This document shows positions 8,397-17,033 of a stretch of 63,023 bases of DNA, piece by piece. Made by a program: the position numbers and the translations under genes. The DNA comes from Lachnospiraceae bacterium (lineage in GTDB: Bacteria; Bacillota; Clostridia; Lachnospirales; Lachnospiraceae): NCBI GenBank assembly GCA_024699645.1, contig JAILPE010000103.1, positions 1 through 63,023 of the forward strand, given 5' to 3'. Position 1 is the stretch's first letter, and every line of letters begins with the position of its first letter. The notes beneath the pieces were generated by a model. It worked only from the letters and a program-made list of their open reading frames with translations, made no database searches and was not told where the DNA came from.

Positions 8397-9739
8397 GGGT
8401 CAAGTAGTGCGCCCCTTGTATATTCGATACCCGCATTCCATAAAAGCCATGAACTGTATCCGGTATCATAGACGGCATTTATCTGGTCTCTGACCTCTTT
8501 TGCACCATAATCGAGATGATATCTTACCCATGATGCCGTAAAGTCCTGCAACCATGGTCGTACATCGGCTTTGTTGCCGTCGGGATCTATCATATACAGT
8601 ACTTTGTTTGCATCAAGAAGTGCATGATGGACAAGTTCGTAGGGATGCATATCGGGATGATCGAGGTTATAATAACCGTCCGCATAGTGGGACGGATAGA
8701 CCATCGGGCAGATATAATCGACATATTGCGACATCCTGAAGAAGCTCTGTCCTACTATTTTTGCATCAACCGTACTCGTGACTATGGCTCCGTATACATC
8801 GCACGAAACGAAAGCACCCATCGGCTTTATCTCTTCACATATTCTCTTGAGCCCGTCGGTTATCGCATCGATCCTTGTTCTTTCACCCGCATCGGCAGAA
8901 AAATCGACATCGTTCATACCCTTGCCGGTCGAGAAACGGATATAGTCAAAGTTTATCTCATCAAAGCCAACCTTGACGCATTCACGCGAAAGATCGAGCA
9001 GATAATCCCAAACGCCCTCCTTAAAAGGATTGAGCCATGTCTTACCCGCATTGTCTTTAAAAAGTGTTCCGTCTTTTTTGGTGACCGCAAGCTCGGGATG
9101 ATACTTGGACAGCTTCGGATCCATCATTGATACGATTCGCGCGACAACATAGATTCCTTTTTCTTTGAGCTTTTTGATCGTTTTCTCTATGTCGGGGATT
9201 GATTTTGTGAGCGCCCCGATCTCCTTGGCGGTTTCGCAACCATCCATATTAAACGTAATATAGCCGTCCTCGGTCTTAACGTCTATAACCATCGTGTTGA
9301 GCTCGGTCGACTCGACGAGTTCAAGTGCTTTATCAAATTTGGCGGTCATATATGAGGATGAGATATATATTCCTTTCGCTGTGACACGCTCCCTCTCATC
9401 CTTAAAGTCGCCCATCCACAAATGCTCTTCGGGATGATATATCGAAGCCTCAGAGTCATCTGCTTCGGCACTCTGTGAATTATACCAGAGTCCGTATACT
9501 CCCGTTTGTTCCATCGCTCCCGGATTGTCCATTGTTTCGGCAACACTCACCGGAACCGGCGCGGCATTCACGCTTTGATCCTGCTCATCTATTATCTCAT
9601 AATAATATGAAGAAACAAAAAACACAGTCAGCCCCGCCGCGGCGGCAATGAGCATGACTATAACAGCCGCAATGGCGGTCTTCTTGCCCGCCGACCTTCT
9701 TCTGCTGTGTTTTCCGTAATCAAGGTAATCATTTTTCAT
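8393..9739 (-). CDS. Putative glycoside hydrolase (DUF4015 family), membrane anchored
   Basis: Extracytoplasmic protein with one N-terminal membrane segment at about residues 22-46 after a basic start, then a linker and a TIM-barrel-like domain (about 120-448) of the DUF4015 type: AKGIYISSSYMT, NTMVIDVKTEDG, FDEINFDYIRFS and DYICPMVYPSHY are recognisable. The family is presumed to act on polysaccharide, but the substrate is not established. Its start follows the HD-GYP gene stop by nine bases and its Shine-Dalgarno lies in that gene, so it is co-transcribed with a c-di-GMP-type regulator. Confidence 0.85.
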   Translation of the reverse strand: MKNDYLDYGKHSRRRSAGKKTAIAAVIVMLIAAAAGLTVFFVSSYYYEIIDEQDQSVNAAPVPVSVAETMDNPGAMEQTGVYGLWYNSQSAEADDSEASIYHPEEHLWMGDFKDERERVTAKGIYISSSYMTAKFDKALELVESTELNTMVIDVKTEDGYITFNMDGCETAKEIGALTKSIPDIEKTIKKLKEKGIYVVARIVSMMDPKLSKYHPELAVTKKDGTLFKDNAGKTWLNPFKEGVWDYLLDLSRECVKVGFDEINFDYIRFSTGKGMNDVDFSADAGERTRIDAITDGLKRICEEIKPMGAFVSCDVYGAIVTSTVDAKIVGQSFFRMSQYVDYICPMVYPSHYADGYYNLDHPDMHPYELVHHALLDANKVLYMIDPDGNKADVRPWLQDFTASWVRYHLDYGAKEVRDQINAVYDTGYSSWLLWNAGIEYTRGALLDP

Positions 9740-9748
9740 AAAAAACGT

Positions 9749-10882
9749 CTATCTCCTGGGATCGTTTATCTGCCATTCGGGAATATATTCGTCATCGTCC
9801 AATTTCATCCCGTGCTCCGTAGTGACAAGACGTCTCTCAAGCCTCATCATTATATCCACAAGATCAGGATCGAACATTTTCCCCGACTGTGCTTTGATCG
9901 CTTTAAGGGCAGCCTTTTTACTGTACGGTTTTTTATACAGTCTCTGTGCGGTAAGAGCATCGAAGACATCGCATATTCCGACTATTCTTGCCGGCAAAGG
10001 GAAATCTTTTCTGCTGTGATCGCCTTCGTCCCACCTCTTATGATGATACAAGACTATATCCTGTGCCATTCTTAGGAATATATTAAGCCCCGCTCCGTTA
10101 ACATAAAGAGATTCGACCACCTTAAGACCTTCCTCGCAATGCCTGTTCATCTGCTCGATCTCCTTGCTTCCGAGCTTTCCTTTTTTCAACAGCACCTTAT
10201 CGGGGACAGCAAGTTTTCCGACATCATGAAGCCTTGCCGCTATCTCTATCATATCCACAAAACTGTTCGTGATGACCTTCTCGTATTTCGGAGTAAGTGA
10301 AAGTCCCATTGCTATAAGCTTGCTGTTAGCCGCAATGTTATCGGAATGATGGAAAGATTCGGGAATATCCCTGTTCTCACAAAGATTTGCGAGACATGTT
10401 ATCAGGTTGATCCGCTCCGTCTCAAGCTGTTGCAGCTGCTTGCTGACGAGGATGTTAAGCTTTTGATTCCTGACATACAGGTTCTTCTGCATGTGGTATT
10501 CTTTCAGATGCGTGTTTATACGCATCAATACCTCAAGGTTCTCAAACGGCTTTGTTATAAAATCGACCGCTCCGCACTCAAAACCCTTTATCCTGTCTTT
10601 CGCGCTCGTAAGTCCCGAAATAAAGATCACGGGTACATTTCTGGTCCTGATGTCTTTTTTCAGGATACGGCAATAATCGTATCCGTTCATATCGGGCATA
10701 GTTACATCAAGCAGGATGATACTGGGAAGCTCCGCGTCAACGGCTCGCATCGCATACTCGACGCTCTTGACCGGTCTCGCAATATATCCCTCGTTACGTA
10801 TTATCTCCGAAAGCGTGATGAGATTCGACGTAACGTCATCGATAAGAAGTATATTATCTTTTTCTACTCGCTTGAATTCCAT
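9749..10882 (-). CDS. Response regulator with HD-GYP-type output
   Basis: Cytoplasmic two-component regulator. The receiver domain is at about residues 8-125 with acidic pocket DD and phospho-acceptor Asp 59 (LLDVTMPDMNG). After a helical linker comes an HD domain with HDVGKLAVPD at 219. The second half of the signature is altered: HHKRWDEGDHS replaces HHE-x-DGxGYP, so the GYP turn is missing while the metal-binding HH is kept. Family members hydrolyse c-di-GMP; with the altered turn the activity is uncertain. It lies downstream of the histidine kinase across a tandem repeat and directly upstream of the DUF4015 gene. Confidence 0.9.
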   Translation of the reverse strand: MEFKRVEKDNILLIDDVTSNLITLSEIIRNEGYIARPVKSVEYAMRAVDAELPSIILLDVTMPDMNGYDYCRILKKDIRTRNVPVIFISGLTSAKDRIKGFECGAVDFITKPFENLEVLMRINTHLKEYHMQKNLYVRNQKLNILVSKQLQQLETERINLITCLANLCENRDIPESFHHSDNIAANSKLIAMGLSLTPKYEKVITNSFVDMIEIAARLHDVGKLAVPDKVLLKKGKLGSKEIEQMNRHCEEGLKVVESLYVNGAGLNIFLRMAQDIVLYHHKRWDEGDHSRKDFPLPARIVGICDVFDALTAQRLYKKPYSKKAALKAIKAQSGKMFDPDLVDIMMRLERRLVTTEHGMKLDDDEYIPEWQINDPRR

Positions 10883-10915
10883 ATTGTCAATGACCTCTCA
10901 CCTTATAGATGTGAA

Positions 10916-11040
10916 TTCCGGGTTGTGTTTCAGGTAACCGTTATCATTTCCCGGTTGTCTTTCGGGTAACCGTACAATTTCCCGGTTGTCTTTCGGATAA
11001 CCGTACAATTTCCCGGTTGTCTTTCGGGTAACCGTTACAG
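10916..11040. repeat. Four tandem copies of a 31-bp unit spanning a stop codon
   Basis: Copies begin at 10916, 10948, 10979 and 11010; the last three differ at only a few bases. The unit (core CCCGGTTGTCTTTCGG) can fold by pairing CGGTT with AACCG. The last copy includes the TAA stop of the histidine kinase, so the array begins inside the gene tail and fills the spacer to the response regulator. Confidence 0.9.
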
Positions 11041-12537
11041 AAGGTCTTCCAGTTCTTCCGTCTGTTCGAGTACCTCATCGGTTTTTTCCTTTCTCGTGTT
11101 AAGAAGAAGGGAAAATGCTTTCTTTGTAAGATCGGGATTGTAGCTTGCGATAAGCTGTTTTATCGTCGTCGCGTACCCCTCCGCTTTTTCCCATGCACCG
11201 AGCTCGGCGCATATCGAGAGCCTCTCGAGATGCTCTCTGAGTTCTTTCATATCCGCCTCTTCCTTAGGAATATATAGCTGAATGCCCTGCGGGGAACCTG
11301 TCAACGTACTGAACGAACCTCCGCGGTCGTTTTCACCGCTTCCGAGAAGTTCATCCTCTTCCGACTCGTCCTCCTGGACCATTGTATTTTCAAAAACATG
11401 AGAATATTCCGACTTGCCTTGCGGGAAGTTTATTAGATCTCCGCGTTTTGTTCCGAGCTTGAGCTTGACCGAGAAAGCAAAAGTACTTCCTTTTCCCTTT
11501 TCGCTTTCAACGTTTATGGTCCCTCCCATCATCGCCGCAAACTGCCTTGTGATTGAAAGTCCGAGGCCTGTTCCTCCGTATCTTCTCGTAATCGACCCGT
11601 CAACCTGTGAAAAGCTCTTAAACAATTTGTCTTTTTCCTCCGGCGAGATACCTATACCCGTGTCTATGACCATAAAAAGCAGCTCTACGCTGTCTTTGTC
11701 CGCGCGTGTTGCTGTTATATCAAGTCCGACATATCCCGTACTCGTGAATTTTATGGCGTTTGATAAAAGGTTATTGAGTATCTGACCGAGTCTGAGTTCG
11801 TCTCCGATAACAGAATCCGGTACCTTTCCGACAATATTGACGATAACCTTGAGTCCTTTTTCGACGGCACTCGAGATCTGAAGCCTCAGTACATCGTTTA
11901 TCACGTTCGTAAGACTTATTTCTCTTTCTTCAAGCGTAACCTTGCCCGCTTCTATTTTTGCATAATCGAGGATATCATTGATTATCTTTGTCATGTTGTC
12001 GCAGCTATGAAGAACTATCTTTACACATTCCTGCTGTTCGACATTAAGAGGTGTTCTCTTGAGGTCTTCAATAAGGCCTTTGATACCGTTTATAGGAGTT
12101 CTCAGCTCATGAGTAATGTTTGCGGTAAACTGATCCTTCATGCGGTTTGCTTCTTCCGCATCTGCAAGGACCTTCTTGTTGGCACGCTCATCATCATAAT
12201 GCTGTTGATCGTTCTCCGCATATGCGACATGGTATTCCGCGTCTTCATCAAGCTTTTTTATCGTGAGCTTGACCGGATAGCATGTGTTGTTGCTTCTGTA
12301 TGCGAATGTACGTTTTTCTTTGACCGAGCGATTCGGCATGATTATACCCTTTTCGTCTGCCAAATGGATCATTCTCGGAAAAATCGAAGATATATTGACT
12401 TCGTCAAAGGATTTATACCCGAGTTCATCCTTTGCGGCTTCGTTGTGGTAGATGATCTTTCCGTTCCCATCAAACAAAAAAACAGCCTCTCCGACACCGT
12501 CGAGCAGTCTTCTGTATGTTTCTGATTCCTGTTTCAC
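11035..12537 (-). CDS. Cytoplasmic PAS-domain sensor histidine kinase
   Basis: No membrane segment is visible. With the chosen GTG start the PAS domain is at about residues 5-110, the HisKA helix with His 143 in ITHELRTPINGIKG, and the HATPase with N box NLLSNAIKFT and G boxes DTGIGI and GTGLGLSIT. About 130 further residues form an acidic linker and a helical tail. An ATG at 12666 would add 43 residues, but these are encoded by the 34-bp tandem repeats and have no good ribosome site; GTG at 12537 has AAGGA ten bases ahead. The HD-GYP regulator downstream is the likely phosphorylation partner. Confidence 0.88.
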   Translation of the reverse strand: MKQESETYRRLLDGVGEAVFLFDGNGKIIYHNEAAKDELGYKSFDEVNISSIFPRMIHLADEKGIIMPNRSVKEKRTFAYRSNNTCYPVKLTIKKLDEDAEYHVAYAENDQQHYDDERANKKVLADAEEANRMKDQFTANITHELRTPINGIKGLIEDLKRTPLNVEQQECVKIVLHSCDNMTKIINDILDYAKIEAGKVTLEEREISLTNVINDVLRLQISSAVEKGLKVIVNIVGKVPDSVIGDELRLGQILNNLLSNAIKFTSTGYVGLDITATRADKDSVELLFMVIDTGIGISPEEKDKLFKSFSQVDGSITRRYGGTGLGLSITRQFAAMMGGTINVESEKGKGSTFAFSVKLKLGTKRGDLINFPQGKSEYSHVFENTMVQEDESEEDELLGSGENDRGGSFSTLTGSPQGIQLYIPKEEADMKELREHLERLSICAELGAWEKAEGYATTIKQLIASYNPDLTKKAFSLLLNTRKEKTDEVLEQTEELEDLL

Positions 12538-12580
12538 GGTCCACCCATCCTTTCCGTATTGAAGCGGACATTGCCGATCC

Positions 12581-12682
12581 GCCTCGTTCCAACCACGCCA
12601 AACAATATGATCATGCCTCGTTTCAACCTCATCGGGCAATATGATCATGCCTCGTTTCAACCTCATCGGACAATATGATTAT
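12581..12682 (-). repeat. Three tandem 34-bp repeats in the kinase leader
   Basis: Copies begin at 12581, 12615 and 12649 and end in CAATATGATxAT. The last two differ at two or three positions. They lie between the promoter at 12681-12709 and the kinase start, so they make up most of a ~140-base 5' leader. Confidence 0.9.
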
Positions 12683-12709
12683 TATACTTCACTGTTTGAA
12701 CATAGTAAA
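12681..12709 (-). promoter_or_regulatory. Candidate promoter of the histidine kinase operon
   Basis: Perfect TATAAT with a weak -35 (TTTACT) at 17 bases on the minus strand. Its -10 touches the end of the 34-bp repeat array. Confidence 0.55.
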
Positions 12710-12764
12710 GCAAGCCCCGTTCACAAAATTTTATGTCAGTCATACCGTCATGCGTGCACTGTAC

Positions 12765-12793
12765 TTGTAAAGAAATATGCAATCAAGTATAAT
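12765..12793 (+). promoter_or_regulatory. Promoter of the BTAD regulator gene
   Basis: TTGTAA and TATAAT with a 17-base spacer, 33 bases before the start codon; divergent from the kinase promoter. Confidence 0.65.
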
Positions 12794-12826
12794 TAACGGG
12801 TATATTCCCGAAAGGAACCGTATTTT

Positions 12827-14035
12827 ATGATGGATAACACGATCTATGTAACGACCCTCGGAGATTTTTCGATCAAATGCAATAAAAATATTGTATCCGA
12901 TTCTATAAACCGGGCCTACAAACCCCGTAATTTCCTTGCATATCTTCTTGTCAACAAGAACAAGGAGATCCTTTCGAGTGAGGTAGCCGAGTTGATATGG
13001 GACGAGAAGAGTGAAAGCAGCGCACGTGGATCCATCAAGGTGCTTGTTCACCGTGTCCGTGCATTTCTCGCGCCTCTCGCAAACAACAGCGACTTTACGC
13101 CAATCTCATTTAAAAAAGGAATCTTTACATGGAATTATCCCGAAAACACGGTTCTTGATTACGAAGTATTTGAAGATCTTCTTCAACGCGCCCACGGAAA
13201 GAACATATCGGATACACGCCGCATCGAACTATATCAGGAAGCCCTTGCGCTTTATAAAGGTAACTTTCTTCACACAAACAAATCTACCTGGACCGAGTCG
13301 ATCCGTAACAGACTTCATACTGCTTATGTGAATGCTGTATGCGAAATGGTCGAACTCTGTTATCGTCAAGCCAAGTATCCTTTAGCCGTTGCCGCATGCC
13401 AAAGGGCTCTCTATATCGAAAAGAACGACGAAACGCTCTATTACCATCTGATCAAGTCGATGTACCTCGCAGGTGACCGCCGGGAAGCCCTCGAAAAGTA
13501 TCACGAGACCACCGAAGTTTTCTACAAAGAATTCGGTATTACTCCCTCGAACGAGATCAAGCTTCTGTATCGCGAGATAACAAAAGCTCTTAATGTGGCC
13601 GAAAACAGTATACTCTCCGTTCAGGCAGAACTCAGGGAATCATTCGGAAGTACAGGTGCGTTCTTCTGTGAATACGAGATTTTCAAAGACATTTATCAAT
13701 TAACGGAACGCGGTTGCAGGCGAAGCGGTGAGACGGCATTTCTCTGTCTTCTCACTCTCTTTTCCGACATTGACGACTCCGTCGTTCCTCAGGATATAAA
13801 GCATTACAACCGCTGTATGGACGAACTCAAACATGTCGTTCAGGAAACGCTTCGAAGACGCGATGTCTATACGCGTTACAGCCTTACCCAGTATCTGATC
13901 CTGCTAAACGACGTTACTATGGAAAATGCTTTCCTGATCACCGAAAGGATCGAGCGTTCGTACAAACGGCTCCATCCCGTAAAAGATGTAAAACTGACTT
14001 CAAAGATCGCCGCTATCGATGTCACCGATATTTAA
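12827..14035 (+). CDS. SARP/BTAD-type transcriptional regulator with degenerate GGDEF-like tail
   Basis: A winged-helix OmpR/SARP-like DNA-binding domain is at about residues 5-95 (VTTLGDFSIKCN, then GSIKVLVHRVRAFL). A BTAD helical domain follows at about 105-255 (LDYEVFEDLLQRA, DETLYYHLIKSMYLAGDRREALEKYHE). The last ~125 residues (about 275-400) are homologous to the tail of the facing REC-HD-GYP-GGDEF protein and look like a GGDEF fold in which the signature is lost (RRDVYTRYSLTQYLILL). AAAGGAA precedes the ATG; a second ATG follows at once. Its stop codon overlaps that of the convergent small membrane protein. It probably activates genes nearby; the target is unknown. Confidence 0.85.
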   Translation: MMDNTIYVTTLGDFSIKCNKNIVSDSINRAYKPRNFLAYLLVNKNKEILSSEVAELIWDEKSESSARGSIKVLVHRVRAFLAPLANNSDFTPISFKKGIFTWNYPENTVLDYEVFEDLLQRAHGKNISDTRRIELYQEALALYKGNFLHTNKSTWTESIRNRLHTAYVNAVCEMVELCYRQAKYPLAVAACQRALYIEKNDETLYYHLIKSMYLAGDRREALEKYHETTEVFYKEFGITPSNEIKLLYREITKALNVAENSILSVQAELRESFGSTGAFFCEYEIFKDIYQLTERGCRRSGETAFLCLLTLFSDIDDSVVPQDIKHYNRCMDELKHVVQETLRRRDVYTRYSLTQYLILLNDVTMENAFLITERIERSYKRLHPVKDVKLTSKIAAIDVTDI

Positions 14036-14280
14036 AGCTCACCATTCTTCTTTTTATTCTTGAGCTTTGTGAAGAGTCCCCCAAGATACACCATGACTCC
14101 GATAAAAAAGCTGAGCGAAATGAGGCCGATAACGATCTTACCGGAGTTTTCCCCTCCTATGACCGCAACTACGGCCGCGGCAACAATGAGTCCGACTATT
14201 GCCACAACACCGAGAAGGGCGGCGATCCTCACCGCTTTAGACCTTCCCTGTCCGTTATTTTCATTTGTATTTGAATCCAT
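14032..14280 (-). CDS. Small membrane protein, unknown function
   Basis: 82 residues: a polar N-terminus (MDSNTNENNGQGRSK), two hydrophobic segments at about residues 18-42 and 47-70, and a lysine-rich end. I do not recognise the family. The frame can be extended to a TTG, but ATG at 14280 has GAGGAA eight bases ahead. The ATG lies two bases after the stop of the upstream signalling protein, so the two are co-translated. Its stop overlaps the convergent BTAD gene stop, so the two transcripts are complementary at their ends. Confidence 0.75.
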   Translation of the reverse strand: MDSNTNENNGQGRSKAVRIAALLGVVAIVGLIVAAAVVAVIGGENSGKIVIGLISLSFFIGVMVYLGGLFTKLKNKKKNGEL

Positions 14281-14282
14281 GA

Positions 14283-16328
14283 TCAATCTTCCTCATATGA
14301 ATTATTCTGTATAAAAGGCGTCGTATCGATATCATACGTAAGCCTTATGTCGGGATCCGTAACGTTCTCGTAAAAGATCTTTCTTATTCTTTCGGCTATG
14401 AGATATCCGTTTTGCGTCGTCGACTCCAAAAGTATCGCAAGATACTGGCTGCTGCTGTAATTCGTCATTACATCGCCGCTCCTGATAGCCATCGTGATTG
14501 CGCTCTTCAGGTAGATCATCGAAGAACCGAGCAGATTGCTGTTTGCCGGGCTCCCATCAGCTGCCGTGAGCGTCAGGAGCAGAAGGATTATAGGCCTCGA
14601 GGACCTCTTTTGAGCACGTCCGAGGAACCTGAAAATCTTCTTGAAGCTCTCGTACTCAACCATAAAACCGCCGGGCGTGGAGTCTTTTTCCGAAACGAAC
14701 TTCTTAAGATACTCAAGATCGATCCTTGTGCCGGAAAGTGAATTTCTCATCATGCTTCCTTCATCCGAGAAGAAGTGATACGAATGCCTTCCGTTTTCCT
14801 TTACAAGATATAACGCCTTATCTGCCTTGTTATACAAAGTCGCGAAATCCTTACCGTCAGATTGTGCTATCGTGATACCTATCGAAACCGAGATCCTTTC
14901 ATCGGAAACCGGATTCTTAAGTCCGTCGTCAAGACAAAGGATTATCTCTTCAGCCTTTGAAGTCGCAAACTCCTTGCTGCCTCCGTCTTTAAAGAACAAT
15001 ATGAACTCGTCTCCGCCCACACGACATATGATATCGTCCTTGCGCATCATCTCGTTAAGGATAACCGAGATATTCTTTATAACGGAATCACCGACTATAT
15101 GTCCGAGATTATCGTTTATCTGTGAGAACCCGTCTATATCTATGAGCATGAAGCACCCGTTACTGCGCTTATCGGAAAGATATCCGTCTATCTCGTCCAT
15201 CGCGTAGGAACTGCTCCACAGTCCGGTAAGCTGATCACGCACATGATTCTTCTTTGGCCGGTTCGTATACTCCGACAAAACATCCTGCAGGAGTCTCGAA
15301 TTTTCGACCATCATCTCTTCCTCGCGGATAATATCGACTTCATCACGCTTAAATTCATCTTGCGAAAGAAGACCGATGGCTACATCAACAAGTTCTGGAT
15401 CAAACTGCGTTCCTCTTCCTTTTTTGAGCTCCTCAAGCACCTCTTCGCGTGACAGCTTCTTTCTGTATGATCTGTCGCTCGTCATCGAATCAAAGGCATC
15501 GGCGATTGCGATGATCCTTGCCTCGATCGGAATATCATTGCCCGAAATGCCGTTCGGGTACCCTTTTCCGTCATAACGCTCATGATGGGATTCGGCGATC
15601 TCGGCTGCTTTTCTTATTACAGTCATGTCTGCGAGTATGTTTTTACCGAGCGTGGTATGCTTCTTGACTGTTTCGTATTCATCGGAAGTAAGCTGTCCTT
15701 TTTTTCTGATGATGTTTTCGGGAACTCCGATATTACCTATGTCGTGTATAAGAGCAAGGTTCTGAAGATTATAAAGATCATCGTTATCCCAGCCGAGCTT
15801 TTTTGCCATCTCCACGGAAAACCATGCAACATTGTTCGAATGTTCTGCCGCAAGAGGATCCTTTTTATCAACGGTATTCGCGATCATCATCATTGATTTC
15901 AGGGATATCCTGGCTATCTGTTTTGTTTTTTCAAGGAGTCTGCCTTCAAGATCTTTTCTGAGCGATACCAGATCAAGAGTACGTTCCACTCTGCTGCAAA
16001 GCGTTATTTTCTGAAAAGGTTTTGAAATATAATCAAATGCTCCGAGCTCAAAACACTTCCGTTCAGTTTCCGGGTTGGAATCCGAAGTAAGGAATATCAC
16101 GGGAATATTAAGATATCCCGGAAGTTCGCGGATCAGTTTGAGAGTTTCAAATCCCGACAGTTCGGGCATATTGATATCAAGAAGAACAAGATCGACATCT
16201 TTTTTTTCAAGAAATTTAATTGCCTGCTCCCCCGAAAGTACCGCATATATCTCATACTTGTCTCCAAGCATGTTTTTTGCAAGCGACAGGCTGACATTAT
16301 TATCATCTACAAGAAGAATCTTCTCCAT
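14283..16328 (-). CDS. REC-HD-GYP-GGDEF c-di-GMP signalling protein
   Basis: 681-residue cytoplasmic protein with both c-di-GMP domains. Receiver at 1-118 (Asp 51 in LLDINMPELSG); HD-GYP at about 150-325 with HHERYDGKGYPNG near 249; GGDEF at about 365-525 with an intact RVGGDEF at 436-442; then a second GGDEF-like domain at about 560-675 without the signature. In the HD motif the usual lysine is asparagine (HDIGN, 195-199), which may weaken hydrolysis. Known family roles are c-di-GMP synthesis and breakdown; which dominates here is not clear. The C-terminal domain is shared with the convergent BTAD regulator. Confidence 0.92.
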   Translation of the reverse strand: MEKILLVDDNNVSLSLAKNMLGDKYEIYAVLSGEQAIKFLEKKDVDLVLLDINMPELSGFETLKLIRELPGYLNIPVIFLTSDSNPETERKCFELGAFDYISKPFQKITLCSRVERTLDLVSLRKDLEGRLLEKTKQIARISLKSMMMIANTVDKKDPLAAEHSNNVAWFSVEMAKKLGWDNDDLYNLQNLALIHDIGNIGVPENIIRKKGQLTSDEYETVKKHTTLGKNILADMTVIRKAAEIAESHHERYDGKGYPNGISGNDIPIEARIIAIADAFDSMTSDRSYRKKLSREEVLEELKKGRGTQFDPELVDVAIGLLSQDEFKRDEVDIIREEEMMVENSRLLQDVLSEYTNRPKKNHVRDQLTGLWSSSYAMDEIDGYLSDKRSNGCFMLIDIDGFSQINDNLGHIVGDSVIKNISVILNEMMRKDDIICRVGGDEFILFFKDGGSKEFATSKAEEIILCLDDGLKNPVSDERISVSIGITIAQSDGKDFATLYNKADKALYLVKENGRHSYHFFSDEGSMMRNSLSGTRIDLEYLKKFVSEKDSTPGGFMVEYESFKKIFRFLGRAQKRSSRPIILLLLTLTAADGSPANSNLLGSSMIYLKSAITMAIRSGDVMTNYSSSQYLAILLESTTQNGYLIAERIRKIFYENVTDPDIRLTYDIDTTPFIQNNSYEED

Positions 16329-16379
16329 ACGCAGGACTCCTATCCGTCTTCACCACAAAACAAACTTGATCTTTACGAT

Positions 16380-16415
16380 AAAAAGAGGGTCCGAAAACGC
16401 TGTTTTCAGGCCCTC
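16380..16415 (-). terminator. Terminator of the small XRE regulator gene
   Basis: A GAGGG / CCCTC stem with an inner GAAAAC / GTTTTC stem is followed by TTTTT on the minus strand, 28 bases after the XRE stop. It lies before the next gene, so that gene needs its own promoter or readthrough. Confidence 0.8.
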
Positions 16416-16442
16416 GGGCTTCACTGTCAATAAAGAAGCTCG

Positions 16443-16781
16443 TCATTCGTTCTCCTGTTTGTAGATCAGGTAATTAACATAACTCCTGACTTCCTCTGCA
16501 CTTTGGCTGTTAAGCTGCTGATAGAGATTGAAGAACTCTACGATCTCCTTATCAAGAACCTCACCGACTATCGGAAGATATGCATCGGAAACACCAAGCA
16601 GATAATCACACGAAACATCAAAATACTTTGAAAGGGCAATAAGCTTATCGAACGAAGGCTCATTACGCTTGGACTCATAATTTGAAATCGCTGTAGGCTT
16701 GAGTCCGAGAATGTCGGCGAGTTCACTTTGTGTGAGCTTGTTCTTCTGTCTGAGCTGCTTTAATCTAACATTAAAGTTCAT
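16443..16781 (-). CDS. Small XRE-family transcriptional regulator
   Basis: 112 residues. An N-terminal XRE helix-turn-helix covers about residues 5-62 (LRQKNKLTQSELADILGLKPTAISNYESKRNEPS), like cI/Xre-type repressors; the remaining 45 residues are helical and probably dimerise. The Shine-Dalgarno AGGAGGTTTTCC lies close before the ATG. It is transcribed from its own promoter, divergent from rarA, and terminated before the next gene. Repeated ACATAA motifs flank its -35 and may be operator half-sites for autoregulation, which is inference. Confidence 0.88.
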   Translation of the reverse strand: MNFNVRLKQLRQKNKLTQSELADILGLKPTAISNYESKRNEPSFDKLIALSKYFDVSCDYLLGVSDAYLPIVGEVLDKEIVEFFNLYQQLNSQSAEEVRSYVNYLIYKQENE

Positions 16782-16855
16782 ATGGAAAACCTCCTGAATT
16801 TAAATCGCAACATAAAATGAATCAGGTCTATTCTTGCCCTTTTTCGATTATCGCA

Positions 16856-16885
16856 ATTATATCTCACGTTATGTAAGTTTGTCAA
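16856..16885 (-). promoter_or_regulatory. Promoter of the XRE regulator with ACATAA repeats
   Basis: TTGACA and TATAAT, both perfect, with an 18-base spacer on the minus strand. TACATAA occurs in the spacer and again upstream of the -35, about 30 bases apart. Confidence 0.75.
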
Positions 16886-16926
16886 GAAAAAATTAACTAA
16901 TTATGTACTTTTGTTTCCCGTTCTTC

Positions 16927-16955
16927 TTGCCAATAAAGATTAAGACCACTATAAT
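16927..16955 (+). promoter_or_regulatory. Promoter of rarA
   Basis: TTGCCA and TATAAT with a 17-base spacer; the rarA start follows about 80 bases later with AAAGGAG before it. Confidence 0.65.
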
Positions 16956-17033
16956 TACAGTGTTACGAATTATCTGGTGTGCTCCGGGTTTTAGACCTTA
17001 AATAAGCGGATTTCGGAGCCAAAAGGAGTCTTC

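Noticed and set aside
10916-11040. Regular 31-bp repeats resembling a short CRISPR array
   Set aside because: The copies are directly adjacent with no unique spacers between, and the units decay. No cas gene is present in the window.
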